Positions 12,807 through 26,720 of a stretch of 64,000 nucleotides of DNA are shown here, piece after piece (position 1 is the stretch's first letter; every line of letters begins with the position of its first letter). This stretch comes from Parus major. Its lineage: Eukaryota > Chordata > Aves > Passeriformes > Paridae. The notes beneath the pieces are model-generated. The model was not told where the DNA came from and searched no databases. It saw only the letters and a program-made list of their open reading frames with translations. Both the position numbers and the translations under genes were made by a program. The stretch is from contig NC_031769.1 of NCBI RefSeq assembly GCF_001522545.3, positions 21,786,515-21,850,514 of the forward strand. The letters are read 5' to 3'.

Positions 12807-14760
12807 AAGCCTAAAACAAAAGCCCACCACTAACACACTGAAGGATTTATCTGAAGGAGAAGGAAGCCCTAGGGAACCAATTTAATACTCTTTATCTTCT
12901 CATCCTGATATGTTGTGGAAAGCATTATACTGTAACTACACTTTGACTAAGCAGAGGGCATGAGAACATACACTGGCCAGAGGAATAATCCTCTTGCACT
13001 GGTAGATATGGCTGACATGGAAGCTAAAAAGCCAGCAGCTGCGTTAAAATACCACTGTGCTATTGCCATTTGATTTGAAAGCCTGCCTCTGACTGAAGGC
13101 AGACAAAACATCAGCAATGTTACAGAATAACATTTTTCCCTATTACCCAGGCACTTTGATTGCAATGTTCATTTTATTAACTAAAAAGCCAAAATATTAG
13201 CGTGCTGTACTTGGGCTGTACTGAGCAAATAGTATTGCTGCACTGAGCAAATACTTTCACTAACACACAAGCCAAAGATACTAACAATTTTTCAATAGTA
13301 ACAGGATGCTTCTAAACTTCCAATGTAGTTTTTCTCTTCCACAGGCACTCAATGTATTTTACACAGACTTAAGAAACATCTTAAAATTAGCGCTGCTACA
13401 GGACAAATTTTGATTTATCCAATCATCAAGACAGAAAGACTGGAAATGTCTGCTGACCTGCAGTTTATCCCTAGAAGGAAAGAACTTCAGTTCCTGCTGG
13501 GAAAGTCCTTGATCTCAAGATTCTCTCTTTGAATGTATTGCTTTCTTTTCATCCCCTTTCATCTTTCCATCTTAAACAACTACATGTTATTCATCCATAT
13601 TTCAAGCCTATCATCACTCATTCTCTCTGCTGCGCTAACAAGATAATAAGTCCTAATTTTTAAGTTGCCAATATAGCATATGCAGTACTTGCCTTTCAAA
13701 AAAAAAAATTACAAATTAGGGTGTAGAGATGATTAAAACATGAATGAAATGCAGTGCATGTGTCAGAGCATCCTCTCTTACTTGTCCAACACCTCTTTAA
13801 GGAATGTAGCTAGTTTCCAGAGGTCTAAAGTCAAATACATTGACTTAAAAGTAGCTTTAGAGCAAACCGCAGAACTCTGTACTTGGCAATTTAAATGACT
13901 GACCATTCAATTTATGAGCATTCTCAGCAATAAAATTCAGCCTGAACTTAATAATAGCACATTTTATGTGACAACGATGACAATTATAATCTATAGTTAC
14001 CGCAGTCATCCCTTGGTCTGGGGGAAGATGACACTATTAATTACACACACTTGCCATTTGTCAGAGTTAACTTGGCAGACGACTGAGCTCTGAACCATCT
14101 TCAGCTTGACTTCTACATTTTCCATTTTCTAATCCACTGGAATGAAGATAATTAGAACAGAGAAAAATGAGAGGCTTTCTTTTTCCTGACTTGTTTAAAG
14201 ATGTACCAAACCTCTACCACATTAGTGACATATTCAGTAACACCACAGTCACCTTAAGGCTGTGCCACCTCAGTTAAGAAGCTGTTGGCATTTACTTCAC
14301 AAAAACTATGCTCCAGAGGCACTGCATTTCTTATTCATTTTAATTTGCATTGGATGAAATGCAACATGGAAAGGCTCTCAGCCCATATGTAACTTTCACA
14401 TAATTCTAAAATTTCCTACTATTTGTGTCTGGAATTTTATTTTCCATGTTTGTTGACATTTCTAGTCTTCTGGGGGAATTAAAATATATTGACTATCTGC
14501 AAAATATTTTTAAAAACATCTCTCTAAATTCTTTGTCAACTGAAAAAAAAAAAAAGTTGGTTCCAAATTAGGAAATAAATCTCTGTTTAGGATAATATCT
14601 AAGTACTTGCTTATTCTGTATCTAAGGATGGAATTTTATATAAATATTGAGGGTCAAATTGTACAAGAGACAAATTAAGTATATGCATTAATGTTTTCTT
14701 GAGCCGATAGATTCATCTAAATAACCCTCCCAGTCAGTTTCCCCAGTACATACTTGTGGA

Positions 14761-14841
14761 AAAGAAGCAAAAAAAACAAAAATAACCCCAAAATCTCCAC
14801 CACCCCCTCCCCACCAAAAAAAAGACACAAAACAAACCAAT
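14761..14841. repeat. A/C-rich low-complexity tract
   Basis: A and C blocks with very few other bases form a low-complexity tract with no element boundary. Confidence 0.7.
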
Positions 14842-17800
14842 CTAACTCTTCCCAAGTGGGTTCTTTAAAAGGAAGCATTTCAAAGCATTAGACTCAGCAA
14901 ATTTAGTGGTTTTGGACTCACAACAAATGGTTGAAACAAAAAGAAGGAAGTAAAGCATTTTAAAGTTGAAAGACCTTCTTAAAATATGGTTGTTCTTTGT
15001 CTTCCTCTCTTACAAAGCTCCTCCAATGCTCATAGCTACAGCAATAAGCAGGCAGAAAATCTGCTTCTGGGGCCACAGTGCCTCAGCTGTTTGAGCTGCC
15101 CTGAAGTGTGGAGCAAGTTCACGACACTTCCTTCTCCCTGACTATTGCAGTAGCACTGATGTTCACTTGGCCTCACAGAAAGCAGGTTCAGAGGGAGCAA
15201 TCCCAGCAGAATACCTTGTTCTCTGAGAGATTTGTTGCATGAAGTTCTTTGGCAGATATCTCTTACCAATGACACAAGAAACACATCAAAAGAGAGTAAA
15301 AGATGGTCTGAGACTAATCTAGCCTCCTGTGGAAACAGAGTTTGGTGTTTTTCATAGGTAAAACACAAACTTTTCCTGGTAGTATTCAGCCATATGAAAT
15401 TCAGCCACATGCTGAGGTTTTGCAAAACCTGGCAAATGTTTGCTCTTCAGTTCAGTAGACTGTTCTGTCTACAGCCTGGCCATCATCTCAGCTTCTAATA
15501 TTGGTGTCTCACAATTTCATATGTACCTACTTTAAAAAAAAAAAAAAAACAGCTTTAGAAATGATAAAGTTTTCAGAGCTATTCTCTGTACTTAAAGAGG
15601 AAAATACGGCTTGAACTAGTGACATTTAAAGAAATATTCTTAATGCTGAATAGGCTGTTTTAAGTACATACATCAGTTTCAAGCATTCTATCACAAACAC
15701 TATTTATTGTGGATTGCATCTTATTTCTGGATTTGAAGGCATAGGACTGCAATACTGGATGCTATTTAGAAATAATTCAGGGCATTAATCTATGCTGTAT
15801 GTATCTAGATCTATGCCATATGTCTTAAAATAATATTTAGTAAGTATGTCAGGGGAATTGTTGTAGAGTGATAAACCAAAAAGTAATCATTAAAACTGAA
15901 TAAATCCAATCCTTGAGGCAGAACACTTTCAGAGTAGTCAGATCCATAATCTCAAATACTACTAAATATCCATTCTCAAGTATCTACACTTTATAATCAG
16001 ACTGCTTGGCAGAGCATTTTTAAAGTACTTAATAACATTTGTGGCTGTAAATCAAGTACACCAAAAATATTTCCTCCTATTTAATTTAAATCCCTGATTA
16101 CAGATCCTGCAGTCTTCTATTTGAGACTGTTTCTCTCAGCTTTGGCCATGAACTACCATTGTTCCACAGAGACACACAAAAAAGGCATACCCACACAAAC
16201 CTGTGCGTATAATACCACACAAAATTTCCTAGTAGGACAGACTGGGCAAGAAAAATTGCTGAAACATGCTTTTTGCTGTACAGCCAAGGAAAATTGTAAA
16301 GCCCCAAAGTTATCGGCTCAGTTCCCATCCACGTCCTAGTTAACAATCCCTCAGCATCGTCTTCAAGCAATACTTCCATGGAGATTTTGTAAAGTTATTA
16401 AGAGTTCTGGAAAAGACCTTGTTAAAGTTATGTAACAGAGCACAATGGACCTATGGGGAGATTTTCTTTCTCAGAGCATATTTAGACTTTTATCAGCGTG
16501 CCTTTGAGGAGGTAGAAAAAGTAAGATGCATTAATATAGATAAAAATATACAGGCAAACAGACACAGACACAAACACTTCTACTTGTTTGTTTGTACTGT
16601 GGCAGCAATAAAAATTACAAAGGATTTATAGTGAAGATTTACTGCAGTTTGTACAAGTTCCAGTGTTGCTTTATTATTAGCAGAATCTTCCTTTCAAGCT
16701 AGCAAAAGTTATGCCTTATTGAAGAAGCAATATTTTGAAGTTTTGTGTTTTGCATTTCTCAGAAAAGTGATCATATTCAGCTGCGAGCTGGAATGAGGTT
16801 TTCAGGCACAAGCAGCTGTCCAGGCTCTGTGCATGCCCTGTGCTGCAGCTGCCTGTGGACAGTCCCTTGGGCTGAGGCTGCTCAGACATAGGGCTGCTTA
16901 GATCTGAGCGTGACACTCTCAGGCTTCCCTTTCCCTGATACAGGAGATTGTATAATGAGGGAGTTTACATTCCTGAGTAATCTTTAGAAATAACAGCTTT
17001 GCCTACATTACGTGTATGGAGAGGGGCTTTCAGGAGCTTTAGGTGTTTGGATTGCCGTGCAGAGAAATATCCCAGTCTCTGTCTACTTGCAGTTTCAATC
17101 CTGTCCATTAGTGGCTCAGCAAAATCCTTTATTTCCAGTTTACATTCAGGTGCTTTGACTCTCTTTCTCCTCCATGTTCTTTTCATAGGAATAAATTGCA
17201 GCTGTTCGCTCTTGTCCTAAAGCCAATTGCGCAAGAGATGGGAGCTCACATAAGAACAAGGAGCAATCTTCCTGCCAGCTGCAGCCTTGTACACCCAAGC
17301 AAAGCCCCTGTGTGTACAAACTGCATCTGCACACCCCTGCAGCCACAGCAAGACTGAGCTGTCTTTTCTCTGTGTGGGATATCCTGATCTTTTCTGTTCT
17401 ATCCCTCTAAGCTAAGTATTTTCTACTGCTCTTCGGGATGGAATAAAAAGACTTTTTTCTTATCTTTCTGCTCAGTGAGTGTTCAGTCTCTACCAGTTCA
17501 CTTTTTAAAAAAATCTATCAAGTCCAGCGCTGCTGGATTTGTTTCCCAGCCCTTAACCTGCATTGAGCAGTCTTTGCAATGATATCAGCATTCTCTACCA
17601 GACATTCTGCTGAGTAGATTTGGAACTTGATACATGTTGAATCTAGAATCTAATACAAACATTTTGAGCAACATCAAATAAGATCTGTGGGTTTCTAGGT
17701 TCAGCAAATACAAATTTAATACAGATCATACTCTATTTTAAATAGAATGTGCAATCTCAGAGAAAACTGTGTCAACATTTAAATGTACTCCTTGCAAGCA

Positions 17801-20800
17801 TGTATATTTGTCTCCCTACCACCTCTGATGTCTTGATTTATTCAACATTTCCTTTACATTTGTTTATGCCCAGCTGACCTTTAGGAACTTCATTAAGCAA
17901 ACCAAGGATTTTCATTTGTTAGACTCATTACTGGCTCATTGCTCATAGTAAATAAGCAGACACATTTTCTTACAGGTTTCCTTACAAATTCATGTAATGC
18001 TTGAACAGCAGTTAGGTCATCTCTGTGAGCCCTCAGTTGCAATGGTTCTTATTTTATGCAGTTATGTTTCTTACCCCAATAATCTACAATATTTTCAGAT
18101 ACAACATTTACCCAAGCATTTGCTCCCCATTAATGTTGCACCAGTCTCCCCTGACTGCATTTTCCTCTATCAGTTTCTGTATTTTGCTTCTATATAGAAT
18201 TTTTCTTCACTCCTTTTTGTATTTCCTTTCTGCACCAGACACTGCCGATGTGCTGGCCAGTTGTATCAATCTTTCTGGTTCTGATTGCATACTCCTGAAA
18301 AACACTAATCTATCTTGCAGTTGGTTTCATATTTTCCAGTTGTGGACATATGCTTGTGTCCATGTAACTTTCCTGTTTCATGCTCTTGTTATAACTTTAC
18401 AACTTCACAGACACTTGCTCATTAGTGTTTCTCTGATATTGTGATATAAACCATCACAGATCTATTTAGCTGATAATAACCCTAACCCTACCTCATGTTT
18501 CCTTAATCAATGTCTACTGTATTTACCTTTTACTTTCTAGGCTTTTAAAGTGTTTTTAGTATTTCCTTTAGTCCAAGTTTGATATATTGGTTTAGATCTT
18601 TGATTTCCATCAAAATCAAACCTCAGTAATGAATTCTGTCCAAGTAGCATGGTCTCATGCCTGATTTTCTAAGTTAATGTCAGTCAAGAACCTTCAAACG
18701 AACTTTCCTTCCTTTTGCTTTTTTATTTGGAACCTATTAATTCAATAATAGGTTCAATTAATTACTAATTGATTAATTACTAATCAATTACTCTGCTTTT
18801 CTTGAGAACACTATTCTTCACTCTAATTCATCCTGGCTTACATGCAGACTTTTGAGTTTAAGATCTGTAGCCTCATGTCCAGAAATAGCAGGGAAATGCT
18901 AACTTTTCTAAGTCTACTTTCTCAAAGAGTACATCTGCCTGCACATTCTTACATTACAATTTCCTAGAACTCTGCTACAGCATTTCAGCCAAAGGTGATT
19001 TTATTTGGGTTTGGTTTTTTGGCTTTTTTTAAGAGTCACACATCTCTTTTAGTTTGCTTTCTCTCCCTTCTGGGCTTTGCTCTGGATATTTACTCTTTTC
19101 CAAGTATCACCTCTGGTACTATGCAGCATTTACAATTTTTAAGGAGCCTTTAACTTGATACACAGTGTAAAAAGCTATATACAACTGTCTGCCACATGCC
19201 ACTGATTTCAGCAGGCTGCTTGAGCGACCCTGACACACGCCACCACAGCCTGTTCAGCTCTGAAAAGGCAGTGACACATTCCCTTACACTGACAGCCTAA
19301 AGTTATCCTCTTCAGAACGTGATAGTTACTCAGAAAACTTACTGAAGTCAACAAGGCACAATTGAACTACACACTGAAGCTGCTGGGAAACTGTCTGAGC
19401 ATGAACACTCCCCAAAATGGGTATCTGAGAGAGTGGTTGATCAAGCTAGGAAGCCAAGGCTAAGAGAATTCAGACTTTGTTGTTAGCTACATTAAAAACA
19501 GATCCTCAAGTTACTTCCTCCTCAGCTTCGAATTGAGATGCTAAGAAATAAAATTAACATCTACCTTCTCAAGTTGCTGCATTCTTGGGACCACTATTGA
19601 GAAGAAGTTATGAACAAAAGAGGTAAAATTTGCCATATAAGACTTTTAATTTCTATTTCACCTTTGCATCTATATTTATATTGTTACTTGAAAAGTCATA
19701 GGTACAAAGTTGCTGAATTAGGCAAAAGGTCTGTGATCATTTTTTTCATAAAAGGAAGTGACAATGGAAAAATGACAAAGTGACAAAATAGAACAACATA
19801 CACTTTCACTAAAAAGTTGTCTTTCCGATCTCTAGCAGATATAAAAAACACACACCAAAAAAAAAAGAAAAAATACATGAATATTATTTCACCCCAAAGA
19901 CATCCTTAAGGTAAAACCCTGGTGAATAATACAATTAATTTTTCATTAATTTTTATTTTCATTTTGTAGAGGAGTAGGGAAATGAAGGGAATTGAATATT
20001 TATATATCACTGATGGTAGACTTCAGAAAAGCTGTATCTGAAGCAAATGAGGCATAATATGATTGTGAGGTTCACTTGGTCAAACAATGCAGAAGATACT
20101 CAGACTTTAGACTTTCTCTGCAGTGAAGAGATGGTTAAGTGGATGAAGACGAGGTTCCAGAGGTGAAGGTCTGAATGTCTTAAGATTCACAACTGGATTT
20201 TTTTCATACAATCCCTACATACATAGACTTGATTTAAAATTCTGGGGTTCTTTGCTGTAGCTTGTCTTGGACATCTCTGAACCAGCTCCACAATTTCATA
20301 AGCATTGAAACCAAACTTGGAGTTCTTCAGTTAATACATCTTGTTCCACAACTGTGCTGGCCTCAGCTATTTTTATGCCTTTTACCATCTTCATTTTGAG
20401 AAGTATTGAGAGGAAGTTCCCAAAGTTCATGGTTTTTGTCTTGGTGGTTAAAGAACATTTTAGGGGAATTAGATGTCTAAATATTCTTTCAGACTAGTAG
20501 TCTCCTACCAAAATTAATTTTTGGTCTCTGAATGTTAATTTTTATTTATTTGCAACTTTGTATTGTCCAGCAACTTGTCATATGTTTACTTACAAATATA
20601 AACCAGCATATTATTTATTTTAAAATGTCAATAAGGACTTAATTCAAAACCAACCAAATTAAAAGGAAATATTCCTTCTTCTTTCAGTTCTGCATTAGAT
20701 TAGATACTGCTCTACTTTGTTAGGTTTCACCCCATCATTATGTTCATTTCAATAGCAAAAACATCGATAGTGAGTACAACACAGGGAAGATGGAACAACT

Positions 20801-21234
20801 CACTTTTGCCAGAAGGGATTGTCCTGTAATTTTTAGACAGGACCCATGAGAGCACAAGCATCAGACAATAAAGGAGCCTTGGTGATACAAGCACAGGACA
20901 ATTATGGATGACCTGGAGCAGTAAACACAAATTACACCAATTACGATTAAAAAATTCAATCAGAAATCTTTGAAAAATCCTTTAAGAGATGACACAAAAC
21001 AAAATAAGTGTTAAAGTACTTCAAAGTTGTACTTAAAGGGATTTTTTTCAAAACAATAATTAACTGTTAGAATTGCTCCTATTATACCTCAAAACTACAA
21101 GCTATTTCAGCTGTATCTGTAAGTGCCATGTTGTAGCATCCATAACAGTCAAAGGGGTTTTTCCAAAGGTTTTTGTAACAACTACCCAATTTACTGCTTA
21201 AAGTTTGATATCTATTTGATCACAGGCCTTGATC

Positions 21235-21256
21235 ATTTGCCTTGACCAAGGCAAAT
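21235..21256. repeat. 22-bp near-perfect palindrome
   Basis: Arms atttgccttg and caaggcaaat are exact reverse complements, 10 bp each, separated by 2 bp. The palindrome lies 22 bp before the hairpin-like repeat at 21278-21321. Confidence 0.85.
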
Positions 21257-21277
21257 CCTAAGGTTTATCCCCACTCT

Positions 21278-21321
21278 CCCTTTGCAGTCAATGGGACTAA
21301 ATTGCCATTGACTCTGAAGGG
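21278..21321. repeat. Hairpin-forming old repeat, copy 1
   Basis: Arms agtcaatgg (21286-21294) and ccattgact (21305-21313) pair exactly over 9 bp, with a 10-nt loop. Flanking ccctt and aaggg extend the pairing imperfectly. The 'caatggga...tgccattgact' wording matches a self-complementary repeat that I remember as widespread in amniote genomes, possibly a MITE-like remnant. I cannot name the family. Similar copies are at 33485-33525 and 38738-38798. Confidence 0.5.
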
Positions 21322-22417
21322 AGCTCTTAATATATATATACACATATATATGCACAGGCAATATTACTACCATTAGCAAATACTAGGCAAAGTACACTTG
21401 GCCTCATGAAATCCTTCTAAGGCAGATATTAACTACAAATACAATGCTCAGATTTTCTAGAGAAACTCTCCATCTACTTGAGACCTGTAATCAGGTCATC
21501 TATTCCATAGGCTTCACTCTGAGATGCTTTTGCAGAGCAACATTAATTTTGATTATTTTTTTTTTAGTTGGGGAGGGAGGGGGTTGCTTCAATATCTGTG
21601 AACTGCACTAGATATTTTTTGCTCCTTATAGAATGGCAGTGATAAACACATCCACTGTTGTAATACATAAAAGTAATTATTTTGCATTATTGCACACGCT
21701 AGCAGCTACTGCATTTAATGACGCAGTATTTTCCTTTTCATTCACTGATTACAGCAGTAGTCTGAAAAAGACAGTCATGATCTTGTATAGATGGATATTA
21801 CTAAAGGAATAAAAAAATTATTTAAAAGAGACATTTTAATAAGTCAGGTTACGTAGAAATGGTTTAGTAAGTTGTCTCTGTAAAAAGTAGGTCTAGAAAT
21901 CCAGTTTTAAACGTATGAGTTCTCTAAGGCTATAGATCTGTCTGCCTCTACACACTAGCCACTACCATTAATAAATGCCTGGTCTGCTACATGGAGGAGA
22001 ATATATTCTATTGGATAATATCTATGGCATCTTAATCCACTTAATCTTAGTTGGTGATTTAGTTGCCTCTTTTCTGAGGCAGACATGTTAATACAGGACC
22101 TAGAGACATTATAATAGAACTGTGCTATTTATAAGGGAAAACAAAAAGCTGATCTCTTGCCCTGAACAGACGGGCAGATGTGAGCTGTTTTCAGGCTGGT
22201 ATTTGCTAGGATTTTGAAAAACCACAGGGAATAAAATGAGTCATTGCACTGGAATAGTAAATGCATAGCTGAAAACAGCTGTAACCTCAAGGAACACAGA
22301 CCTGCCTGAAGTGAGAATGTATGAAAGAAGGCATCTCAAACAAGAGGTTCCAGCAATGTTCCACCACAGAAGGGCCAGAGACATCTGGATGACCCTCTTG
22401 GTTTTAGTTAGCCTTTT

Positions 22418-22485
22418 AAGCAGTAGGGACTGGACTAGATGATCCCTATGGGTCCCTTGCAACATGAGCTGTTCTATGATCCTGT
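22418..22485 (+). mobile_element. CR1 LINE 3' end fragment
   Basis: The run 'gggactggactagatgatc' followed by 'gggtcccttgcaacatgagc' and 'ttctatgatcctg' is the typical 3' terminus of a 5'-truncated avian CR1. The sequence just upstream (from about 22340) may also be CR1 3' UTR but is too diverged for me to claim. No coding sequence is retained. Confidence 0.85.
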
Positions 22486-25400
22486 ATATCATAAAGGTTC
22501 AATGGCAGAATAAATTAGGGAGCTAATTATTCCTTTTTGGACAAACTGTCACCTTGTCTACTGGTGCGTGGCCTACATGCCAAGGCACTTCTTCCCACAA
22601 ACACGAAAGCAGAGTTATGCTGAGTCAGGAGGTGAGATGCTGGAGGAAATATGGAGCCAGACTTGGGTCCTTTTCCAATAGGAAAGGGTTCATCTGCTAC
22701 TTAGAACCCTTTTGTGGGTTAGGTAGTATGTATCTGGATTTTAATTTTTAGAGACTTTGACACATTAACATGGAGGATATAGATGCTCAATATCCAAGCT
22801 TATTACACTATCATGTGTTTGGAAGAATCTCCTAAAATGAAGGATTCACACCTTTATAACTGAGAGACATTTAACTCTGTTTTGGAAACCTAAGTAATTG
22901 ATTTATACTGCAGTACTGTTTGGCCATTAGCTAGCAGAAACAAGGAGTCTCACAATTACTTCTGTATTGAGAAGTCACCTCAACACACTTACACCCAGTT
23001 GTAACTCCCTATGCCAACTACGAAACAATTTAAAGGTCTTATGTGCACTGGGACACCTTAAGTAAGTAAGTTGCTTTCTTCCACCACCTGGAAGTGATTT
23101 CTTTTTTATGTCAGCAAAAAAAGTGACAAAGCTGTTGGCTCTGGGAATTGAATTGCCTTCATGGAGGATTGAACGTACTGCATGAAGCTGATTAAAATAT
23201 AAAAGTGCAGGGGCAAAGCTGTTTAGAATCTAAAAGAACATGAAGTTTTGAAAGTCTTTATTTATTTTCCTTTTAATCTTAGCTGGAATGTGTGTGATAG
23301 ATCAAATGTTGAAAGTCTGATAATAGCTAGATTAATTTAGTTTTGCTTTCTGGCTCATAGTTCTATGGGGTATTCACTAGAAATATACATACAACTTGTT
23401 TTTCTTGAATGTGCATATTGTGAATGAAAGCCTGGAAGCTATAGCTTTTTAACTTTTGAGTGATTGATATATATATATGTTTTATTCACATTGTTGGCAG
23501 AAGACAAAATTCTGACAGATTTGTCTGCAACTTGCAAAGAAGCTGTAGTTTGCAAAAAGGTCCTTCAACATTCATATGTAAGGTATTTGAAGTTGCCTGC
23601 AAATTTAGGGTGCTGGTAGGAGGGCATGTGGGAGGAATGTCGTTCTAGATATGAAAAGCTTAATCGAAGTCTTTGGACTCTTACTGCTGCAAGTAAGAAA
23701 TGTTTAGAAGTTCAGTCTGTTCTTTAGGCTCTCATTAATGAGACATTTGGTTAAATGTTTTCCTTTCACTTGGAACAGAAATTCAGAGCTACAAAATGCA
23801 CCCTATCTGCCGCCTCCTCTCTTCCTCTCCCCTTCCTCTACAAGAAGTTATTTAGTTTAGTAAATGGATGCTAAACTGAAATGTTCAGTAATTTCCATTC
23901 TCTTCAGATTAAGAGTTCTTCTGTCTGGGCTGACATAGCATATTCACAGATGCCTTAGCACAGATTAGAAATTAAATAAAAATAGCTAGGAGAGCAGAAA
24001 ACTCTCTTTGTGAATGGGGAATCACATTCTGCTGCATACCCCAATGTAACAACTGGTTATAGAGAAAGAATCCCCTAACGTATTTTTAAATAAATAGTGG
24101 ATCCATAATACATTCAGAAGAGGGAACAATTTGTTTTTATCTATTTCAATACAGCACAAACAATTTCACATACAACCTTTGAGACTGTGAACTCGAAAAG
24201 AATTTCTAGAATATTGCCCTTCAAGTTTCCTCTGCATTGTGTTTTAACAAGAAGACTGCTGTAGATAAAGAAGCTGTTTTCTCCTTTTCAAAAAACCAGA
24301 CAAAGAAAAGCAGAGCTTGGACTATTCCTCACTACTACTTTTTTTGTTCTGTTTTTTGGAGAGACACCATTTGGGATGGCTGAACCCCCGTGAACATCAC
24401 AACAGCCTGGCTGTGGAGCAACTATCTTAGATTAAGATAAGTTGAACCCTTACCCCCTATACAAACCCAAGAGTTTCTGCTCCCACTGAACTCATCAGGA
24501 AGGCAAAACAGCACTGAGCACATCTATTCCTGGGAGGTATTGGGGTCCTGGTTTCCCTGTGAGCAGAATGACACTAAAAGGGTATAGAAAGAAGCTGCAG
24601 ACCTGAGGACAAGGAAAGGAGAAAACAGAAGTACAACATAGCCAGGGGGTCCTGAGTACTGGGACAGGTTTTGCTTGTTTCCAGTGCCCTCAACCCTGCA
24701 GGTCCTGCCTGCCATGAGAAGGGAGGATCTTGAGCAATTAAAGGCATCAATGTGCCCTGTGAATCTTGCCAGATGTTCTGCTGTGCTCTCTCCGTCCAAA
24801 AGGGAGTGGGGCCAGATGGTGAGTGATCCTTTCACAGCCCTGCTGAATATGTCTTGTACAGTAACCCTAAGAGGTTGTTGTGAAAATATCGCTTATAGTG
24901 GATAACCTTTCCAAAAGCCCACTGGATTTTGGCTCCTGACACTCTTGTACCTCTGTGGTTTCTGTAGCACCACAACAAAACATGACTTTGAACACAGTTT
25001 TCAGTAGGATTCAGTCTACTGTATTGAGCACCATACAGGGCTCACAGCAGCTTGCAATATAGGGCTAATGCACAAGTTATTCAATTCTTTTCACTTTAAA
25101 AAAACATTGTATCTCCAGTGGTCAGAAGACTAACAGGACTCAGCTTCCCTGTTAGGTCCAGAGAGCTTTCATTCATATAAAATATATTAATAGGGTTCAA
25201 ATGCCCAGTTACCTCAAAATGAAACAATATATCTATAAAAATCATACTTTTAAGATAGGATTTTTTTCCTTCAAAGGGTAAAAAACAGCATTTCAAAAAT
25301 TTAATGATTTTGGGAGTTATCTGGGCACCATAAATAACTAGACGGGATTTCTTTCTTACTTTGAGGAGAAGAAGCTTAAAAGAATCAAGAGCTAAGCACT

Positions 25401-25669
25401 CACAGTAATACAGAAGTAATAAATAATCCCTTATTTTTAGCCACAGTCTGTAACATTTAAAAATCAGCATTTTGCAGTATATTACAAATTACTCCTCTTT
25501 CAAGAGTGTGTGTGGGAGTAAGGGGAAGTGGTCTTTCATTTGCCACATGTATCTGCTAAGTGCTGACTTTTTAGTATCAACCAATGGAACCACCTCTAGC
25601 ATGGTCTGAGCTTCACTCCTCCAACCTTGGAAGAACAGAAATCCATATGTTAATTCTTGGGAGGTGCTG

Positions 25670-25745
25670 ATATGTGTCACATATGTATTTGTGTCTGTGT
25701 GACAGAGAGTAGGTGCAGGTGAGTGTGTGTATGCATTTGTGTATT
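25670..25745. repeat. TG-rich decayed microsatellite
   Basis: Repeated tgtg and gtgt words are interrupted by other bases. It is a simple-repeat remnant with no other structure. Confidence 0.6.
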
Positions 25746-26299
25746 TATACACAATTTATACACATTTTAGCTCAGTAGCTTTGCCTGTCTCCAGATGATT
25801 AATCCTAGCCCAATTAAGGCAAAAATGTTCTTATTTGTAAAATGTAAGCATTTATTTCTAAGCTTTCAATGTCAAATTGCTTGACTGGCTACTCTGCCTA
25901 GGGCATGCAGCATGATGATGCCCCAGTTGTGAAACACTAAAGTGGCTTTTCTGGGACCCTCTAGAATGCCCCCATATAGGGGTGGCTGTCCTTCAATGTA
26001 CCATTCTCCACATCTGGCAATGTGCTATACCCACCAGCACATGGTGTGACCCTTGATAGCACTCTCATGTTCCAACATCCTCAGGCACAGCCTCCCCATT
26101 CAAAATTTTCACAGAACAGGTGTAAGGAGTTAAGGAGCACTGTTAAGGACCCCAGTTGCCTTTCTCAAGCACTGCCAAGGCTACAGAAGGACCTTGCCAT
26201 AAGATGAGTTACCACAGCAGGAACTTGAGGTGAGCAGAGAAGGGAGGAATCTGCAACAGGAGGGCACTGATTCCAGGCCTGGCAGAGGCATGCTCTGGT

Positions 26300-26720
26300 T
26301 AGCACATCCTTGTTAACATGTCCAGACAAAAATTCCCATCATGATAAACTGGGTGAAAGGAAGCAGCTGCTCAAACACATATCACTAGTCAAACAAAGAC
26401 CATCCCAGCTAATCTTCAGTCACATCTGCAGCTGCCAACAACCCCCAAAACACCCCCAGACTGATTTCTAGGGCCTTGCACCAAGGGATTGCACATGATC
26501 CAGTCTTGCCCCAGGCAGTGTAAAGTGCCCCCCCAGGGGAGGTGTCTGGGCATTCCCCCCTGAACCTCAACCCATTAAACTCTTTGTTTCGTGGGCTTCC
26601 CCCATCCCCAAGGGATCAAAGCTGTGACCATCATTTTGACAAACAGACATCAAAATTGCAACAATCTAGTCTCATTATTGCATCCACGGGTGGTTGCTTC
26701 TCCACTCTACTCTTATCCTT
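26300..26720 (+). mobile_element. Possible degraded LTR
   Basis: A C-rich block (26520-26560) precedes an ATTAAA signal (26574-26579). A T/G-rich stretch and a block reading 'attattgcatccacgggtgg' follow, an order seen at the R-U5 end of avian LTRs. I could not find matching target-site copies or a convincing TG...CA pair, so the boundaries are rough. It may instead be ordinary GC-richer unique DNA. Confidence 0.3.

Larger units (their letters stand above)
12807..22417. other. Unassigned noncoding DNA
   Basis: No gene or confident element is seen. Contents noted are an A/C-rich low-complexity tract (14761-14841), an A-run (15534-15549), a somewhat GC-richer patch at 16780-17480 with an AATAAA near 17443 that could be a decayed LTR I cannot place, and a TA/CA-rich patch at 21330-21352. 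A cluster of inverted repeats lies at 21235-21321. Open frames of 129 codons (15036-15425, minus) and 139 codons (18025-18444, plus) look like chance products of biased composition. Confidence 0.5.

Noticed and set aside
18025..18444. 139-codon hydrophobic frame that looks like a membrane protein
   Set aside because: The hydrophobicity comes from a T/C-rich strand. There is no topology pattern, homology or splice context to support a gene.
18477..18492. Telomere-like taaccctaaccct
   Set aside because: Only two units, too few to call an interstitial telomeric array.
24330..24900. GC-richer patch with opposing 103- and 76-codon frames, considered as an old retroviral fragment
   Set aside because: I could not find LTR ends, a primer-binding site or any viral protein motif.
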